Assembly (NCBI RefSeq): GCF_029962835.1
Contig: NC_080590.1
Coordinates: forward strand, 60,758,001-60,822,000
Direction of reading: 5' to 3'
DNA length: 64,000 nt
From: Magnolia sinica
Lineage: Eukaryota > Streptophyta > Magnoliopsida > Magnoliales > Magnoliaceae
The translations under genes were made by a program, and so were the position numbers. Positions 12,627-23,667 of the stretch are shown piece by piece. The notes below the pieces were generated by a model that had not been told where the DNA came from, made no database searches, and was given only the letters and a program-made list of their open reading frames with translations. The number at the start of each line of letters is the position of its first letter. Position 1 is the stretch's first letter.

Positions 12627-12925
12627 CTGGGCCAAAGCTCAGATCATTTTGGGGTGTGATGAGCATATGGGATTGGATCCCCGGATGACTGTTATTCGAA
12701 TCTATTAAGTTGTTATGTTATATATGAATTTACGGTGGAACTTTACTTGGTTAGTAGCACTTGGAACTTAATTATTGATTAGCAATTAAACATGCTTAGT
12801 CTATTTCATCAATGTTTGGTAATACCTGATTAACTGTATGCATTTGTTACTTATTATTGCACATGTGGCACTCGGGAATTCGGAAGCCAAGTAGCTACCC
12901 GGTCCTTGAATTTCGGGGCACTACA
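12627..12925 (+). repeat. Right part of the Gypsy 5' LTR
   Basis: It aligns with 20203-20499 of the 3' LTR ('gatgagcatatgggatt', 'ctgttattcgaatctatta'). It ends GGGGCACTACA, immediately followed by a PBS-like sequence. The junction with the SIRE-like leader lies within 12626-12630 and shows a few bases of shared sequence. Confidence 0.85.
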
Positions 12926-12940
12926 ACTTCGTATCAGAGT
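12926..12940 (+). other. Primer binding site of the Gypsy element
   Basis: ACTTCGTATCAGAGT directly after the LTR end differs in two positions from the tRNA-Met complement (ACTTGGTATCAGAGC) typical of Del/Tekay elements. Positions 12941-13966 are an untranslated leader with a GC-rich block at about 13440-13600; no gene is seen there. Confidence 0.7.
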
Positions 12941-13966
12941 ATGATTTAGATTAAACTGGGCCTAGGGTAATAGGTTCAACACGATGCACTCTGACTTAGG
13001 AGGGAGTGACTGAATTTAAAGACAGTACTAGGATCCCGAAACTTTGTCTAGTCAGTGAGTCAACCCCTGTAAACTAGCCTAGGAAAATAAGTAGGACCAC
13101 TTAAGTTGTGCGAAGTGATCTAAGTCACTTCTAACTAGAAATTAGATAGTCTAAGCTGACCAAGGTTAAACAATGTAAGTCTAAGTCGCTCTAGTAGCTC
13201 AAGGGACTTCTATAGTCCAGTCTGTGGATTTAACAGTCCTAATTGATGTTGGATCAGTTTGATCCCAGCTAAGACGAATCAAGGAAGTGTCTATATTAAA
13301 TCTAAACCACCTAGGCCAGTGTACTCAGCCTATGAACTCCCCATTGAGACAGAAAACAGCCCCTGGACTGCAGTACATGCACCATACTCAACATAGAGAT
13401 GAAATAGATACATTTAAGGGGACCTAGGGGGTCCCACAAAGTGAAAACACAAACCCCAGGGGGGTGGCCACCGCCGAATGGTGGCAACACCGCCAAAACC
13501 TCCAGAGAGGGGCGGCGGCGCACCACCGCTAGCTCTAGAGGGGCGTAGTGGCACCGCCCTAACAGTGGCGCACCACCACTGACTTGGCCATGTGGGCCCC
13601 TCCCACGTGCAGGGGTCCCCTTTGCTTGTCCCTTCCTCCCTTTTTAACCCCTTTTTCCCCATTTCAAACCCCTTTCACCCCTCCAAACCCTTCCCAAACC
13701 CCTCTTTCACTCTCAATTCCTCCTCTTTAAGCTCCTAGAACCATTTTCTTCCTTGCATGCTTCATCCCTAACCCACTATCAACCCCAATCATCCTAAATC
13801 TCCCTTGCACTCCCTTATTCTCACTCATTTGAGCACAAAACCCTCCTTTTTATATCTTACAACTCCCATTCCTTCAAATCCATTCCATTCCCAAAGTGTT
13901 CTCACCTCTATGGCTTTCTTTAAGGTGGTGACCTCCACTTTCTCTATCTCCATGCTCCTTTCTCTC

Positions 13967-15110
13967 ATGGGAAAGAAGCGAGCGGCCCCGGACGAAGTCG
14001 TGTCAAGCCGTCCGAGAGAATCCAAGAAGCAGATGAGCACCGATGTGAGTTTGAGCACCGAGTGAAGATCGAAGCAGGACCTTGACCCCCAAATCCCTTT
14101 AGCGAGGTCTCTACTGGCGAGCATTGAGCTCGGTAAGTTCCGTCAATGCAAGGTTGTTTTAAAGCTCATGTGGATGAGAAGTTATTTGGAGAATATCCAG
14201 TGATCGACCACCTTCTGGCGAATGGTTGGGGTCCCATGTTTGAAGGAAACTCTCATGCTAGTAGGGGCTTTGTGTGAACCTTTTACGCACACATGAAGGA
14301 CCTAACCCTTGAACTTCTCCAGTTTATCATTCTCCTAGGTAGACGCAAAGCCAGGGTTAATGTAGATGTTATTGCCCGCATTCTAAGAGTGGAATGCGGC
14401 ATTGTTCATGCCAGTGAGACCAATCTTACTGAGGAGATCACCGCACATGTTTCCTATGCAGCCGACCCGCTGAATGGAGGCGAGAGAACAGCCTTAAAAC
14501 AACACACATGACCCCTGACTATCGCTTGCTCCACCATATATGCACGTATAACATGTATCCTAGGTCGAGCAATCACACGGAGTGCACTAGATTCATGGTG
14601 GACTTCCTGTACCGGGTAGGACATGGAGATAAGGTGTACCTGTCCACTCTTGTCTTGACCCAGATCGTAAAGGCGGTGCAATCTATTTGGGAGGATCGGT
14701 CCCTCCCATTTGGCTGACTGAGTTGTAAAATTGCCCGTAATTTTAGATTCAGACTGCACATGAATGATCTCGCCCCTATCCGCTCCATAAACGAAAACAC
14801 CCTCAATAATATGAAGATGGGCCCCAAGCAGCGTGTGGCCCAACTGGAGGAGCTAGGGGACGAAATAGAGGAAGAGACTGAAGAGGAAGAAGAAAGTGAA
14901 GATGAAGAACAAGAAGAGGAAGTGGAAGCCTAAGACTCCAACTAGGAGCCTCCTGCCACCCGTAATGAGTGGGAAACCCTAGCCAAGGTAGTGGAGAACA
15001 AGGAATATTTGAAGAAGAAATTCAAGAAGATGTCCCGCACTTTGAAAGTCCTCCTGTGCTGCATGCAGGATAAGGGAGCACCTCCACTTTCACCGGAGTT
15101 AGAGGATTAG
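13967..15110 (+). pseudogene. Extra sense ORF upstream of gag, plant 'transposon protein' type, broken
   Basis: A frame starts at 13967 with 'MGKKRAAPDEVV', is basic at first, and is interrupted by stops near 14063, 14270 and 14510 and by frame changes. Recognisable blocks are 'HLLANGWGPMFEG' (near 14210), 'FYAHMKDLTLELLQF' (near 14280), 'RRKARVNVDVIARILRVECG' (near 14340), and 'GDKVYLSTLVLTQIVKAV' (near 14625). A highly acidic Glu run follows (about 14850-14930), then a basic coiled-coil tail ending 'PPLSPELED' at 15110. The pattern resembles the 'putative plant transposon protein' domain that occurs as an additional ORF in plant Gypsy elements; this is recalled, not searched. Its function is unknown. 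Positions 15111-15429 are a spacer without a gene. Confidence 0.6.
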
Positions 15111-15429
15111 GAGTGTAGTATGTGTTTGTTCTCTCTTTTTGTAATAGCCTTGGATAGGCTTAGTTTGGTTGTTTGCGTTGTGAACATTGGAGTTTTTCTA
15201 TTTAGTTAGTAAACATGCATCCTATGTTATTATACATGTAATGCTATAGCATATGTAATAGTGACAAATTTTGTTTAATGAAATGTATGAAACTACTTTT
15301 ATTAAGTGATGTGTGAAATGTTTGGAGAACTAATGATGCCCAAATGACATTGCTCTAACTTCATAAATATCATACAATATATCCGCAGATGTTTGGTGCC
15401 TAAACATTAAGAAACTGTCTTTCAGGACA

Positions 15430-16631
15430 ATGAGGCCCCAAGGCGACAACCCTCTTGTCCGCCTAGCCTTGGGTGAGAGAGACGACCATGAGCGACTCGC
15501 CCCAAATGAACTACCTCCTAGTCAGGGCGGAGCCAGTCAACTTGACATGGACGATGAGATGCCGAACCAACTTCCTAGGGTGCCACTAAGCCAAGGTGAG
15601 ACCTTTACTCACCGGACCGCTCCAGTTGGGGGCACTATGAAGCAGATGTTGCACGTGATACAACAACAACAATAGTCGTTGTATACCTTAGTGGGAGCAA
15701 TGGCCCATCATATGAATGCACCATCGTCAGGCTCAGAACGTTAGTCGTGCCATATAATCTTTTTAAGTGCTTCCAAAGGTTAAGACCACCTACTTTTGCC
15801 GGTACTCACAGACCTGAGGAGGCTAAGATGGCTAAACTAGGTTACAAAAGTGATCCGGCCTCTTCATTGCTCGAAAGCTGAACAGGTGGAGTTGATATCC
15901 TACCTGTTCGAGAAAGAATCTGACGTTAGGTGGGACAACGTATTGAGAATGGACCCTGAAAATTTTGTGTGGATGTGGGAGGACTTCGAGATGCGGTTCT
16001 TCCACAAATACTTCTCGCGAACCTACTGTATAGAAAAGGAGAATGAATTCTTATGCCTCCGGCAAGGAGGTATGTCAGTGGCTGAATATGAAAACCGGTT
16101 CACTGAATTATCTCGTTATGTTCCAAAGATTGTGGTCGACGAAGAGACACGCATGAGGCATTTTGCTGAGGGTTTGAGAGCTGGGATTCGCGTAAAAATG
16201 TGCTGTGCGAATATTCAGACTTATGCAGAGCTGGTGGAAATGTCCCTGCGGTCAGAGCAAGATGGTGAAAGGGTTTCTCGAGCATGTATACAAGCCGAGT
16301 CTAGAAGAAGAACTAGAGGATAATCCTCGTCCTCATCAAGAAGGAGAGGGCCACCCAATCTGCCTCCCCATCTCATGCCACTTTCACCCACGTACACTCG
16401 TCCCGACCGTGTATGCGGGTATTGTCAGAAGGTGGGCCATTCAGAGGCCTACTATTTTTCAATGATGCGAGATCACGGATATGTACCCCCTCAGTGCATG
16501 AGCTGTCCGCCGCAGCTAGCATCACCAACACCTCTTCAATGTGTCATAGGCCCGTCTCAACAACCACATAGGCCGTCGGCCCCTCCGATTAGGCCGCCGT
16601 CTCGACCTATGCACCAGCCCAACCAACCATA
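15430..16631 (+). pseudogene. Gypsy gag, broken
   Basis: The first frame (15430-15675) encodes an acidic leader 'MRPQGDNPLVRLALGERDDH' ending in a poly-Gln stop. The capsid homology (Retrotrans_gag type) is at about 15775-16323, with 'RFFHKYFSRTYCIEKENEFL', 'GGMSVAEYENRFTELSRY' and 'RHFAEGLRAGIR'. A proline-rich linker follows, then a zinc knuckle 'CGYCQKVGHSEAYYF' (about 16414-16458) whose final Cys is Tyr. At least three stops or frameshifts separate these parts. It would have formed the particle; it is non-functional here. Confidence 0.8.
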
Positions 16632-19600
16632 GCAAGCTCGAGTTCACGCTTTAATAGCTGAGGGCATTGATGCAGCCGTAACTACTCTTGCAGCATTTAA
16701 GGTTACTGCCCATGTTCAAGGTACTCCCGTATTTCTTCTTGTGGGCATTAGGTTCACAACCTCACTTATATCATCTACAACTGTTAAGAGTCTAGGAATA
16801 CCAACTACTCCCATGTTGGGAGTAAGAATTACAGCAGCAGCTAGAATATTTACCAAAGCCACATTTGTCTGCCGAGGTTGTCCCATAGACTTTGACAAAA
16901 AGAGGATACATGTGGATCTCATAGTCACGAAGGTCTTCCACTATGACATAATCTTAGGAATGAATTGGCTCTCTACAATGAACGGTGACCATATATGAAG
17001 ATGGTAGCTCTCCCTTCACGTTTATAGTACAGGTTAGCTACCCACAACGAGTCCTTCGTTATGCTTCGCAAGAAGAAGATCGCGTAGAGATTTCATTAAC
17101 TTGCACCCCCATAATGAGCGACTTTGTTGATGTGTTCAAGAACATTTCGGGACTCCCTCCCTGGCGGGAGATTGACTTCACCATTGATTTGGTGTCGGGC
17201 ACTACACCCATTTCTCTCCTAAACTATCGAATGCCTCCGTATGAAATGGAGGAGCTCTGACTTCAAATTGATGGATTGTTGGAAGCAGGTTTTATCCGAC
17301 CCAGTGTGTCTCCATGGGGAGCCCCAGTTGTATTCGTGAGAAATAAAGATGGCTCCTTATGTTTATATATTGACTACCGAAGGTTGAATCAGGTCACCAT
17401 AAAGAACAAATACCCCCTACCTCGAATTGATGATTTGTTCGACCAATTGAGAGGTGCTTAATACTTCTCAAAGATCGACCTGTAATTCGGATCCATCAAC
17501 TGTGGATTAGACCTGAAGATGTTCCAAAGACGACATTCAGGACCAGCTTTGGGCACTATGAGTACGTGGTTATGCCTTTTGGACTCACAAATGCACCAGC
17601 CGTGTTCATGGACTTAATGAACAGAGTCTTTAGGCCATTCCTATATCGGTTTGTCATCATGTTCATAGATGACATTTAAATTTATTTCAAGGGTCGTAAG
17701 GAACACGAAGAACATCTGCGAGCAGTCCTAGAAACGCTCAAACAAAACAAGTTGTACGCTCAGTTTTGAAAATGCAACTTCTGGAAAGAAGAAGTGAAAT
17801 TTTTAGGCCACGTGATGTCTAAAGAGGTCATCTTTATGGATTTGGCCAAAGTGGCAGCAATACAAGACTGGAAGTAACTAAACTCAATTATAAAAGTTAG
17901 AAGCTTCTTGGGATTGGCAGGATACTACCGCCGATTCATCAAAGATTTTTCAAAGATCGCCCGACCGTCATCTTAGCTTACCCAAAAGGACCTCAAGTTT
18001 GCCTGGAATGAAAAGGCGGAAGCGGACTTCGAGGAATTGAAGGAAAGGATAACCTCAGCCCTAGTCATCGTTCTGCCTGAGCAAGGGGTTAAGTACACCA
18101 ATTTTATCGATGCATCTCACGTGGGTCTAGGTTGTATCCTTATGTAAAAAGACAGAGTTATTTCTTATGCTTCTCGGCAATTGAGGAAACATGAAGAAAA
18201 TTACCCCACTCATGATCTCGAACTAGTCGCGGTCATATTTTCCCTGAAGATATGGAGACACTATCTGTATGGGGAAGAATTTGAACTTTTTTTTTACCAT
18301 AAGATCCTCAAGTCCATCTTCACCCAAAGAGATTTCAATATGAGGCAACGATGTTGGATGGAGACCTTAAAAGACTTCAAATTCGAGGTTTCCTACCATC
18401 CTTTTAAAGCCAATCTAGTGGTAGACGCCTTGAGCCGAAAGACTACTGTCGAATTTGCAGCTCCACTAATGGTAAAAGAGTGAAATATGGTACAGTTCGT
18501 GCTAGACTTTGAGCTGAAATTAAGAATAGAAGAACCATATGAAGTCATTGTACATGTTCACGCCCAACGTTTGATCGATAGTCAGATCATTGAGGCCCAA
18601 AAGGGCGATGAATTACTATTGAAAATGAGAGAACTTATAGCCATTCAAAGCGATTCTGAATGGAGAATCAGCACTGATGGAGGATTACGCTTTCAAGGCC
18701 ATCTCTGTGTCCCAGATCATCCTAAGCTGAAGGAAACACTGCTAGCTGAGGCCCATAACTCCAAGCTAGCCATGCATCCTGGAAGCACCAAGATGTACCA
18801 GGACCTCAAGCGCAATTACTGGTGGGACAACATGAAGAGAGAGATAGCTAGCTTTGTATCTCGGTGCCTTACATGTCAACTGGTCAAGGCCAAACATTGT
18901 TGACCGCTAGGTCTCCTACAGCCCATGCCACTTGTTGAATGGAAATAGGACTACATTTCATGGATTTAATTTCGGGTTTACCCAGAATGAAGAAAGGGCA
19001 TGATTCAGTTTGGGTGATTGTGGACCAGTTGACTAAATCGGCTCACTTCCTCCCTATTTGAACTTCATACTCCGTGGATGACTTAGCCAGATTATATATC
19101 AAAGAGATAGTTCGACTTCATGGTGTTCCTTTGAAAATTGTATCGTACCGAGACACGATTTACTTCAGTGCTCTGGACCCGAATGCAAGACACCATGGGA
19201 GTCAAGTTGAAATTCAGCACCGCTTTTCACCCTTAGACTAATGGATAGACAGAATGGGTGAATTAAATACTAGAAGGTATGTTGAGAGCATGTACATTGG
19301 ATTTCTTGGACAATTGGGATGAGTGTCTCCTTTATGCTGAGTTCGCCTACAACAATAGTTTCCAAGCTAACATCGGCATAGCACCCTATGAAGCCTTATA
19401 CGGGCACCTATGCTGAGCTCCACAATGCTGGGCTGAAGTTGACGAGAAAAGTTTGTTGGGACCTGAAATAGTACAGGCAACTACTAAAAGGATTGAAATT
19501 ATCAGATGACTATTATTAATAGCCCAGAGCAGGCAGAAAAGTTATGTGGATACAAGGCGAAGAGATTTGAAATTCGAAGCAGGAGACCATGTATTTCTAA

Positions 19601-19851
19601 AGATCTCGCCAATGAAGGGAGTTCTACATTTTGGTAAGAAAGGGAAACTTACCCCACGATATATCGGCCTTTTTCAGATCTTAGATCGGATAAGACCGGC
19701 TGCATATCGTCTGGCTTTGCCTACTCCCCTCACTGGTGTGCATAATGTATTTCATGTCTCCATGCTCAAGAAGTACGTTCCGGATCCTTCACATATTATT
19801 CAGTGGGAACATGTAGAACTCAAGAAGTACGTTCCGGTTGTTTCATCATGA
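16632..19851 (+). pseudogene. Gypsy pol (protease, RT, RNase H, integrase), broken and 3'-truncated
   Basis: The protease remnant (about 16660-16998) has lost the D-S-G-A motif. RT is recognised by '[20 protein letters not shown]' and '[15 protein letters not shown]' (17310-17460), '[13 protein letters not shown]' (near 17573) and 'FIDDI' followed by a stop (near 17667). RNase H has 'FIDASHVGLGCILM' (near 18102) and '[13 protein letters not shown]'. Integrase has the zinc region with 'HNSKLAMHPGSTKMYQDL' and CLTC (18755-18890), then a decayed core. The C-terminal segment 19546-19851 ends with 'VFHVSMLKKYVPDP'. No chromodomain remains, because sequence from about 19837 is fused to the LTR. Several stops look like CAA/CAG/CGA to TAA/TAG/TGA changes. 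Confidence 0.85.
19765..19837 (+). repeat. 19-bp direct repeat at the pol / truncated LTR junction
   Basis: CTCAAGAAGTACGTTCCGG occurs at 19765-19783 and again at 19819-19837. The second copy ends exactly where LTR homology resumes. It marks the deletion junction described in the findings. Confidence 0.85.
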
Positions 19852-20499
19852 ACGTCAGATGTCGTCACTTAAGGGAGTGTTGGTTTCATTGTGAGGAGCA
19901 TGCATCATATCATAACTATGCATTTGCATTAACAATAGTATTTAGGATTCCATGCTACTTGTTATTCATTAAATGTATCCTATGCATGATAATTCGTATA
20001 ACTATTGCTAATGGTACCACTGAGTTGATCACTCACTCCCACTCTAGGACGGTGTTTTAAAACACCAACCAGAACCTGATATAGATGCAGGTACCCTGGA
20101 GCAACACGCATTAGACGATGTCGGTGTCAACAACGACGAGGAGCAGGCGTACTATCAGGAGTTTGGAGGGGCATATTAGCGAGGTGGTTGTCAGCGGGAC
20201 TAGGCCAGAGCCCAGATCATTTTTGGGTATGATGAGCATATGGGATTAGATCCCTGGATGACTGTTATTCGAATCTATTAAGTTGTTATGTTAGATATGA
20301 ATTTATGGTGAAACTTTACTTGGTTAGTAACAGTTGGAACTTAATTATCTGATTAGCAATTAAGCATGCTTAGTCTAATTCGTCATTGCCTACTAATACC
20401 TAATTAACTATATGCATTTGTGACTCATTATTGCACACGTAGCACTCGGGACTTCGGGAGCCGAGTAGCTACTCAGTCCTCGAATTTTGGGGCGCTACA
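19837..20499 (+). repeat. Gypsy 3' LTR, 5'-truncated
   Basis: About 660 nt align with 2143-2457 plus 12627-12925 and also contain the roughly 50-nt target segment lost at the SIRE insertion (about 20155-20205). It ends GGGGCGCTACA at 20499. The first 2 kb or more of the LTR is absent; it joins directly to the end of integrase sequence. Confidence 0.85.
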
Positions 20500-21890
20500 G
20501 TAACTTTAGGAACTCATTTCATTGTAGTCCTGGGTTTAGGAGTATCATTGGTTTTTCTCAGTTCGTAAGAATTGAAATATCTCTGTTTGTCAACTCTGAT
20601 AACATTCGAGTTAGATTTGAGAAGCTCTTTGAGTAAGTCTAGCCCACTATTTTTCAACTAAGGGGTTATGACTTTGATTTCTAAAGCTGATGTTATTAGG
20701 CTTGATTTTAGAAGCTTGAAAAGGTTTTGAATTTTTGAAATTGTTTTAGTTATTTTTCAAATTCTTACCTTTTGAGTTCGAGGACTCTCCTTTTACAAAA
20801 ATAGGAGATGCATTCTAATTTTTTAATGGAGCATTTTTAATATAGCCCATACCAAATCTATCGCCACATTTTTTGGATGCGGTTAGTAATTTTTCCAACT
20901 TAGGGTCTCAATGGGCGTATCTCCAAGTGTCCTTAGAACTCAACAGAGAAGAGACTTCAAGTTTTAACTTCTCATTTTCTATTCTGAGTTTTTCAAATTC
21001 AGAAATCTTAAAACTTAAATCAAGTTTGGTTTTTTTATAACAATCAGAAAAATGAGACTTTTCCAAAACAACATTTTCAAGTTCTTCTTTTAGTTTAAGA
21101 AATTTTTCTTTTTGAATCTTTAACTTGACAGCTATTTTGCAACTCTCCCTATATAGGGCATTATAGGCGTCTTGAATATCATCTTCATTCTCATTTTCAG
21201 GGTCACTCCTGAGATTCTCATAATCAGATAAGTTACAACTATCTGAGGAGGTGACTCTGGCTATAGTCATTAGGGCTTTCACTTCATTTGAAGTTTCTTG
21301 TTCTGATTCATCTGACTCAGAAGTGCTTTCAGAGTCAAATGATTCATCCCAAGTTGCAATCATGCCCTTTCTTTTTGATTTATCCCTTTTGGGACATTTA
21401 TTCGCCAAATGCCTATATTCATGACAGTTGAAACATTAGTTGTCTTTTGCAGATTTTCAAGTTTTTTATTTACCTTTTTTTTTATCATAAGGTTTTTGAA
21501 AATCAGATCGTTTCTTATTTTTGAAAATTCTATAAAACTTTTTAGCAAGTAAAGCCATATCATCCTCAGTATCTTCTAAATCAGAATTAGCATTATTTTC
21601 TTTTATAATAGACTTGGATGACTTAAGGGATATGAACTTACCTTTAGGAGCTTTGAAACTTAACTCGTATGTTTGGAGTGAACAGACTAACTCCTCAATC
21701 TTCATTTGATCAGTGTCTCTAAATTCCTGAATGGCAGTTACTTTGGAATTAAACCTCTTAGGAAGTGATCGCAATATTTTAGCGCAAACCTTCCTTTCTG
21801 GGATTCCATCGCCTAGACCCCACATGGAATTCACTATGTCATTTAATTTCATATAGAAGTCCATAAAAGTTTCATTTTCTTTCATACGAA
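20500..21890 (-). pseudogene. Minus-strand SIRE-like gag/pol fragment, part 1
   Basis: Read on the minus strand from 21890 down, this continues the gag that starts at 26844. It shows 'FMDFYMKLNDIVNSMWGLGD', 'RSLPKRFNSKVTAIQEF', an intact CCHC knuckle CFNCHEYRHLANKC near 21390-21435, an acidic Ser-rich tract, and a long charged coiled-coil segment with 'KLEVSSLLSSKDTWRYAH' (20908). Decayed sequence matching 6240-6330 of the + strand copy ends at 20500, where the Gypsy element begins. It is closely related to the element at 2458-12629 but is a separate copy. The remainder of its pol presumably lies left of the window, displaced by the Gypsy insertion. It has frame changes and a stop beside the knuckle. 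Confidence 0.85.
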
Positions 21891-23623
21891 TGTAACACCT
21901 CATATTTTCTAGTACTCGGGTGTTACCCTGTAACCTAACTTAATATAGATACAAACCTAGTCTATTTGAACATTTACCTTCATTTTTGCCACATTAAGGG
22001 AAATTCTAGTAGAATTGACCATGGATTTGAAAAATGGGTCTTGCTTCTACATCATAACGACCAAAGAGCTCAAGACGGACCCGATCTACATCTATAAGAG
22101 ATTTGACTGCTCAATTAAACCTATTATAAACATCTACCTCAAATCAATAAACGTGAAAGTAAGTTTAGACGGTTTAAACACTCTTAACCATCGAATCAAG
22201 ATCAGATTATCAATTTATAGATTTGATCCTCACCATTGGGTCATATGACCCTAAAATTTATTATAAACTATCACTTAAAACAGAGCCTAAAACACTTGAA
22301 CCGTCGATGTTCAAATTCAGTTCTGACCATTAGAACCACTTGTAAACGTTAATAAAACTCACAAAAGTAAGTAATGTGACCCACCTTAGCCTTAGATCCA
22401 CCCCATACATGCCCGAAGGTCCTAATTAGGCCAGCAGAACTTACTGGTCAATGTGGATTTCATAGATGAAACCCATGAATCCCACCTTTTGATAAATGTG
22501 CATGTGGAATGCATGCACTCGATGTGCACCGGACCAGGGAAGTTGGTCAACAAGGTCTGACCCGACCTTCTTTCGAATTTTCTCCCACCCGCAAGTAGCT
22601 GAACAAACAACGTCCATTTGGGATGATTTGTGGGCCATCTTGAAGGATCTATCAGATGATCCAAACTATCCATCTAACACGACATCGACTTCCAACCAAA
22701 ACCCGAGATTTTCACAAAAAGTTGTACCATGCGTGGGCACACATCTAGACACAGAAAGCCTGTGAATGCCGAAGGATTTTTCAAAAACGGAAAACTCCAT
22801 TTCTCCTTCTGTTTGTCAGATTGGTAATCTAAACAAAGTGAAGTAATTCGTTCTTAGCCCTTCAACTCATGTGATCCCAGCCATCCAAGGCTGGCTTGCT
22901 TTTAGGTTTTCCACAGCGAAGGAAGAGGAGCGTTATGGAAGGAATCTTTTTCGTTTCGCTGCTGGCACCATCTTAACCATCCGTTAGCTCCTAGAAGCTT
23001 CCAAATGCATCTCAGGCGTCCACATTAGGGTGCCTCTTAAGCTAAACAAAACCTCTCCCGAGATCTCCTTGTGGCGCAAGTCATCTCGTGAGCAATGAGA
23101 AAATCTCATGAAACCATAGGATTTCATCATAGCCCTCTAAAGTATGGATCCCACAGTGTCCAGTGGCCCTATCAGGATCATCCATGTGCAGCAGATCACA
23201 AGATCAACTATTAAACAAAGATCCACCATTGATGGGTGGATCATCTTCCTCAAACGACGGAAAGATCCAAAACTTCAGATGGCCATCTATGATGCTGGAT
23301 TATGACCATGTAAGCTTGATTTGGGTATAATAATGCAAAATGGCACATTAAACAGTTAAAGATCGTAACTAATCCCTTAAGTAGTTACGCATTTGAACCC
23401 TCTAGAAGAGGATTAGTAAAGCCTATTAAAGGCGTCCTTCTAGGGCATCCATTCCAAAAAAAGAAAGAAATCAGAAAAGAGGGAAAGGAGAGTCGTTTCC
23501 ATGCCGCATCAAGTCGAGTCGACTCAGTCCGAGTCACTGCTAGCTTGGGTTGAAGTCCAGTGCTTCATCTGGTCTTTCTAAAAAGAAGGAAGAAAGAGAT
23601 GTAAAAGAAGAGAGGAAATGAGG

Positions 23624-23629
<6 letters not shown>

Positions 23630-23662
<33 letters not shown>
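23630..23662. repeat. (GA)n microsatellite
   Basis: About 16 GA units lie within a generally purine-rich stretch of the solo LTR (about 23560-24150). Confidence 0.95.

Positions 23663-23667
<5 letters not shown>

Larger units (their letters stand above)
2458..12629 (+). mobile_element. SIRE-like Ty1/Copia retrotransposon nested in the Gypsy LTR
   Basis: Two LTRs of about 2.1 kb (2458-4575 and 10472-12580) flank an internal region with PBS, gag (UBN2-type), protease, integrase, RT, RNase H, an extra downstream ORF, and several 'aaagggggaga' polypurine tracts. Integrase before RT marks it as Ty1/Copia. Long LTRs, a long post-pol region and the gag-PPT arrangement fit the SIRE/Maximus lineage. 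It splits the Gypsy 5' LTR: left flank '...gaggagcaggtgta', right flank 'ggccaaagctcagatc'. Oddly, the right edge is not the LTR end: about 49 nt of PBS and leader follow the 3' LTR, and about 50 nt of target present at about 20155-20205 are missing. No target site duplication is seen. Confidence 0.88.
1..20499 (+). mobile_element. Ty3/Gypsy LTR retrotransposon, Del/Tekay-like, degenerate, split by a nested Copia element
   Basis: This element enters from the left edge. The order is 5' LTR (1-2457 and about 12627-12925), a tRNA-Met type PBS at 12926-12940, an extra ORF, gag, protease, RT, RNase H, integrase, and a truncated 3' LTR ending at 20499 with the same ...GGGGC(A/G)CTACA terminus as the 5' LTR. 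A SIRE-like element occupies 2458-12629 inside the 5' LTR. The integrase zinc region and RT/RNase H sequence resemble plant Del/Tekay elements, which are known for long LTRs; that lineage is inferred from memory of the family. Its right end abuts minus-strand SIRE sequence, so it inserted into that older element. Coding regions are full of stops and frameshifts, so the copy is dead. Confidence 0.85.

Noticed and set aside
13311..13662. Overlapping minus-strand frames in the GC-rich leader
   Set aside because: The composition explains the openness; there is no recognised motif and they lie inside the Gypsy leader.
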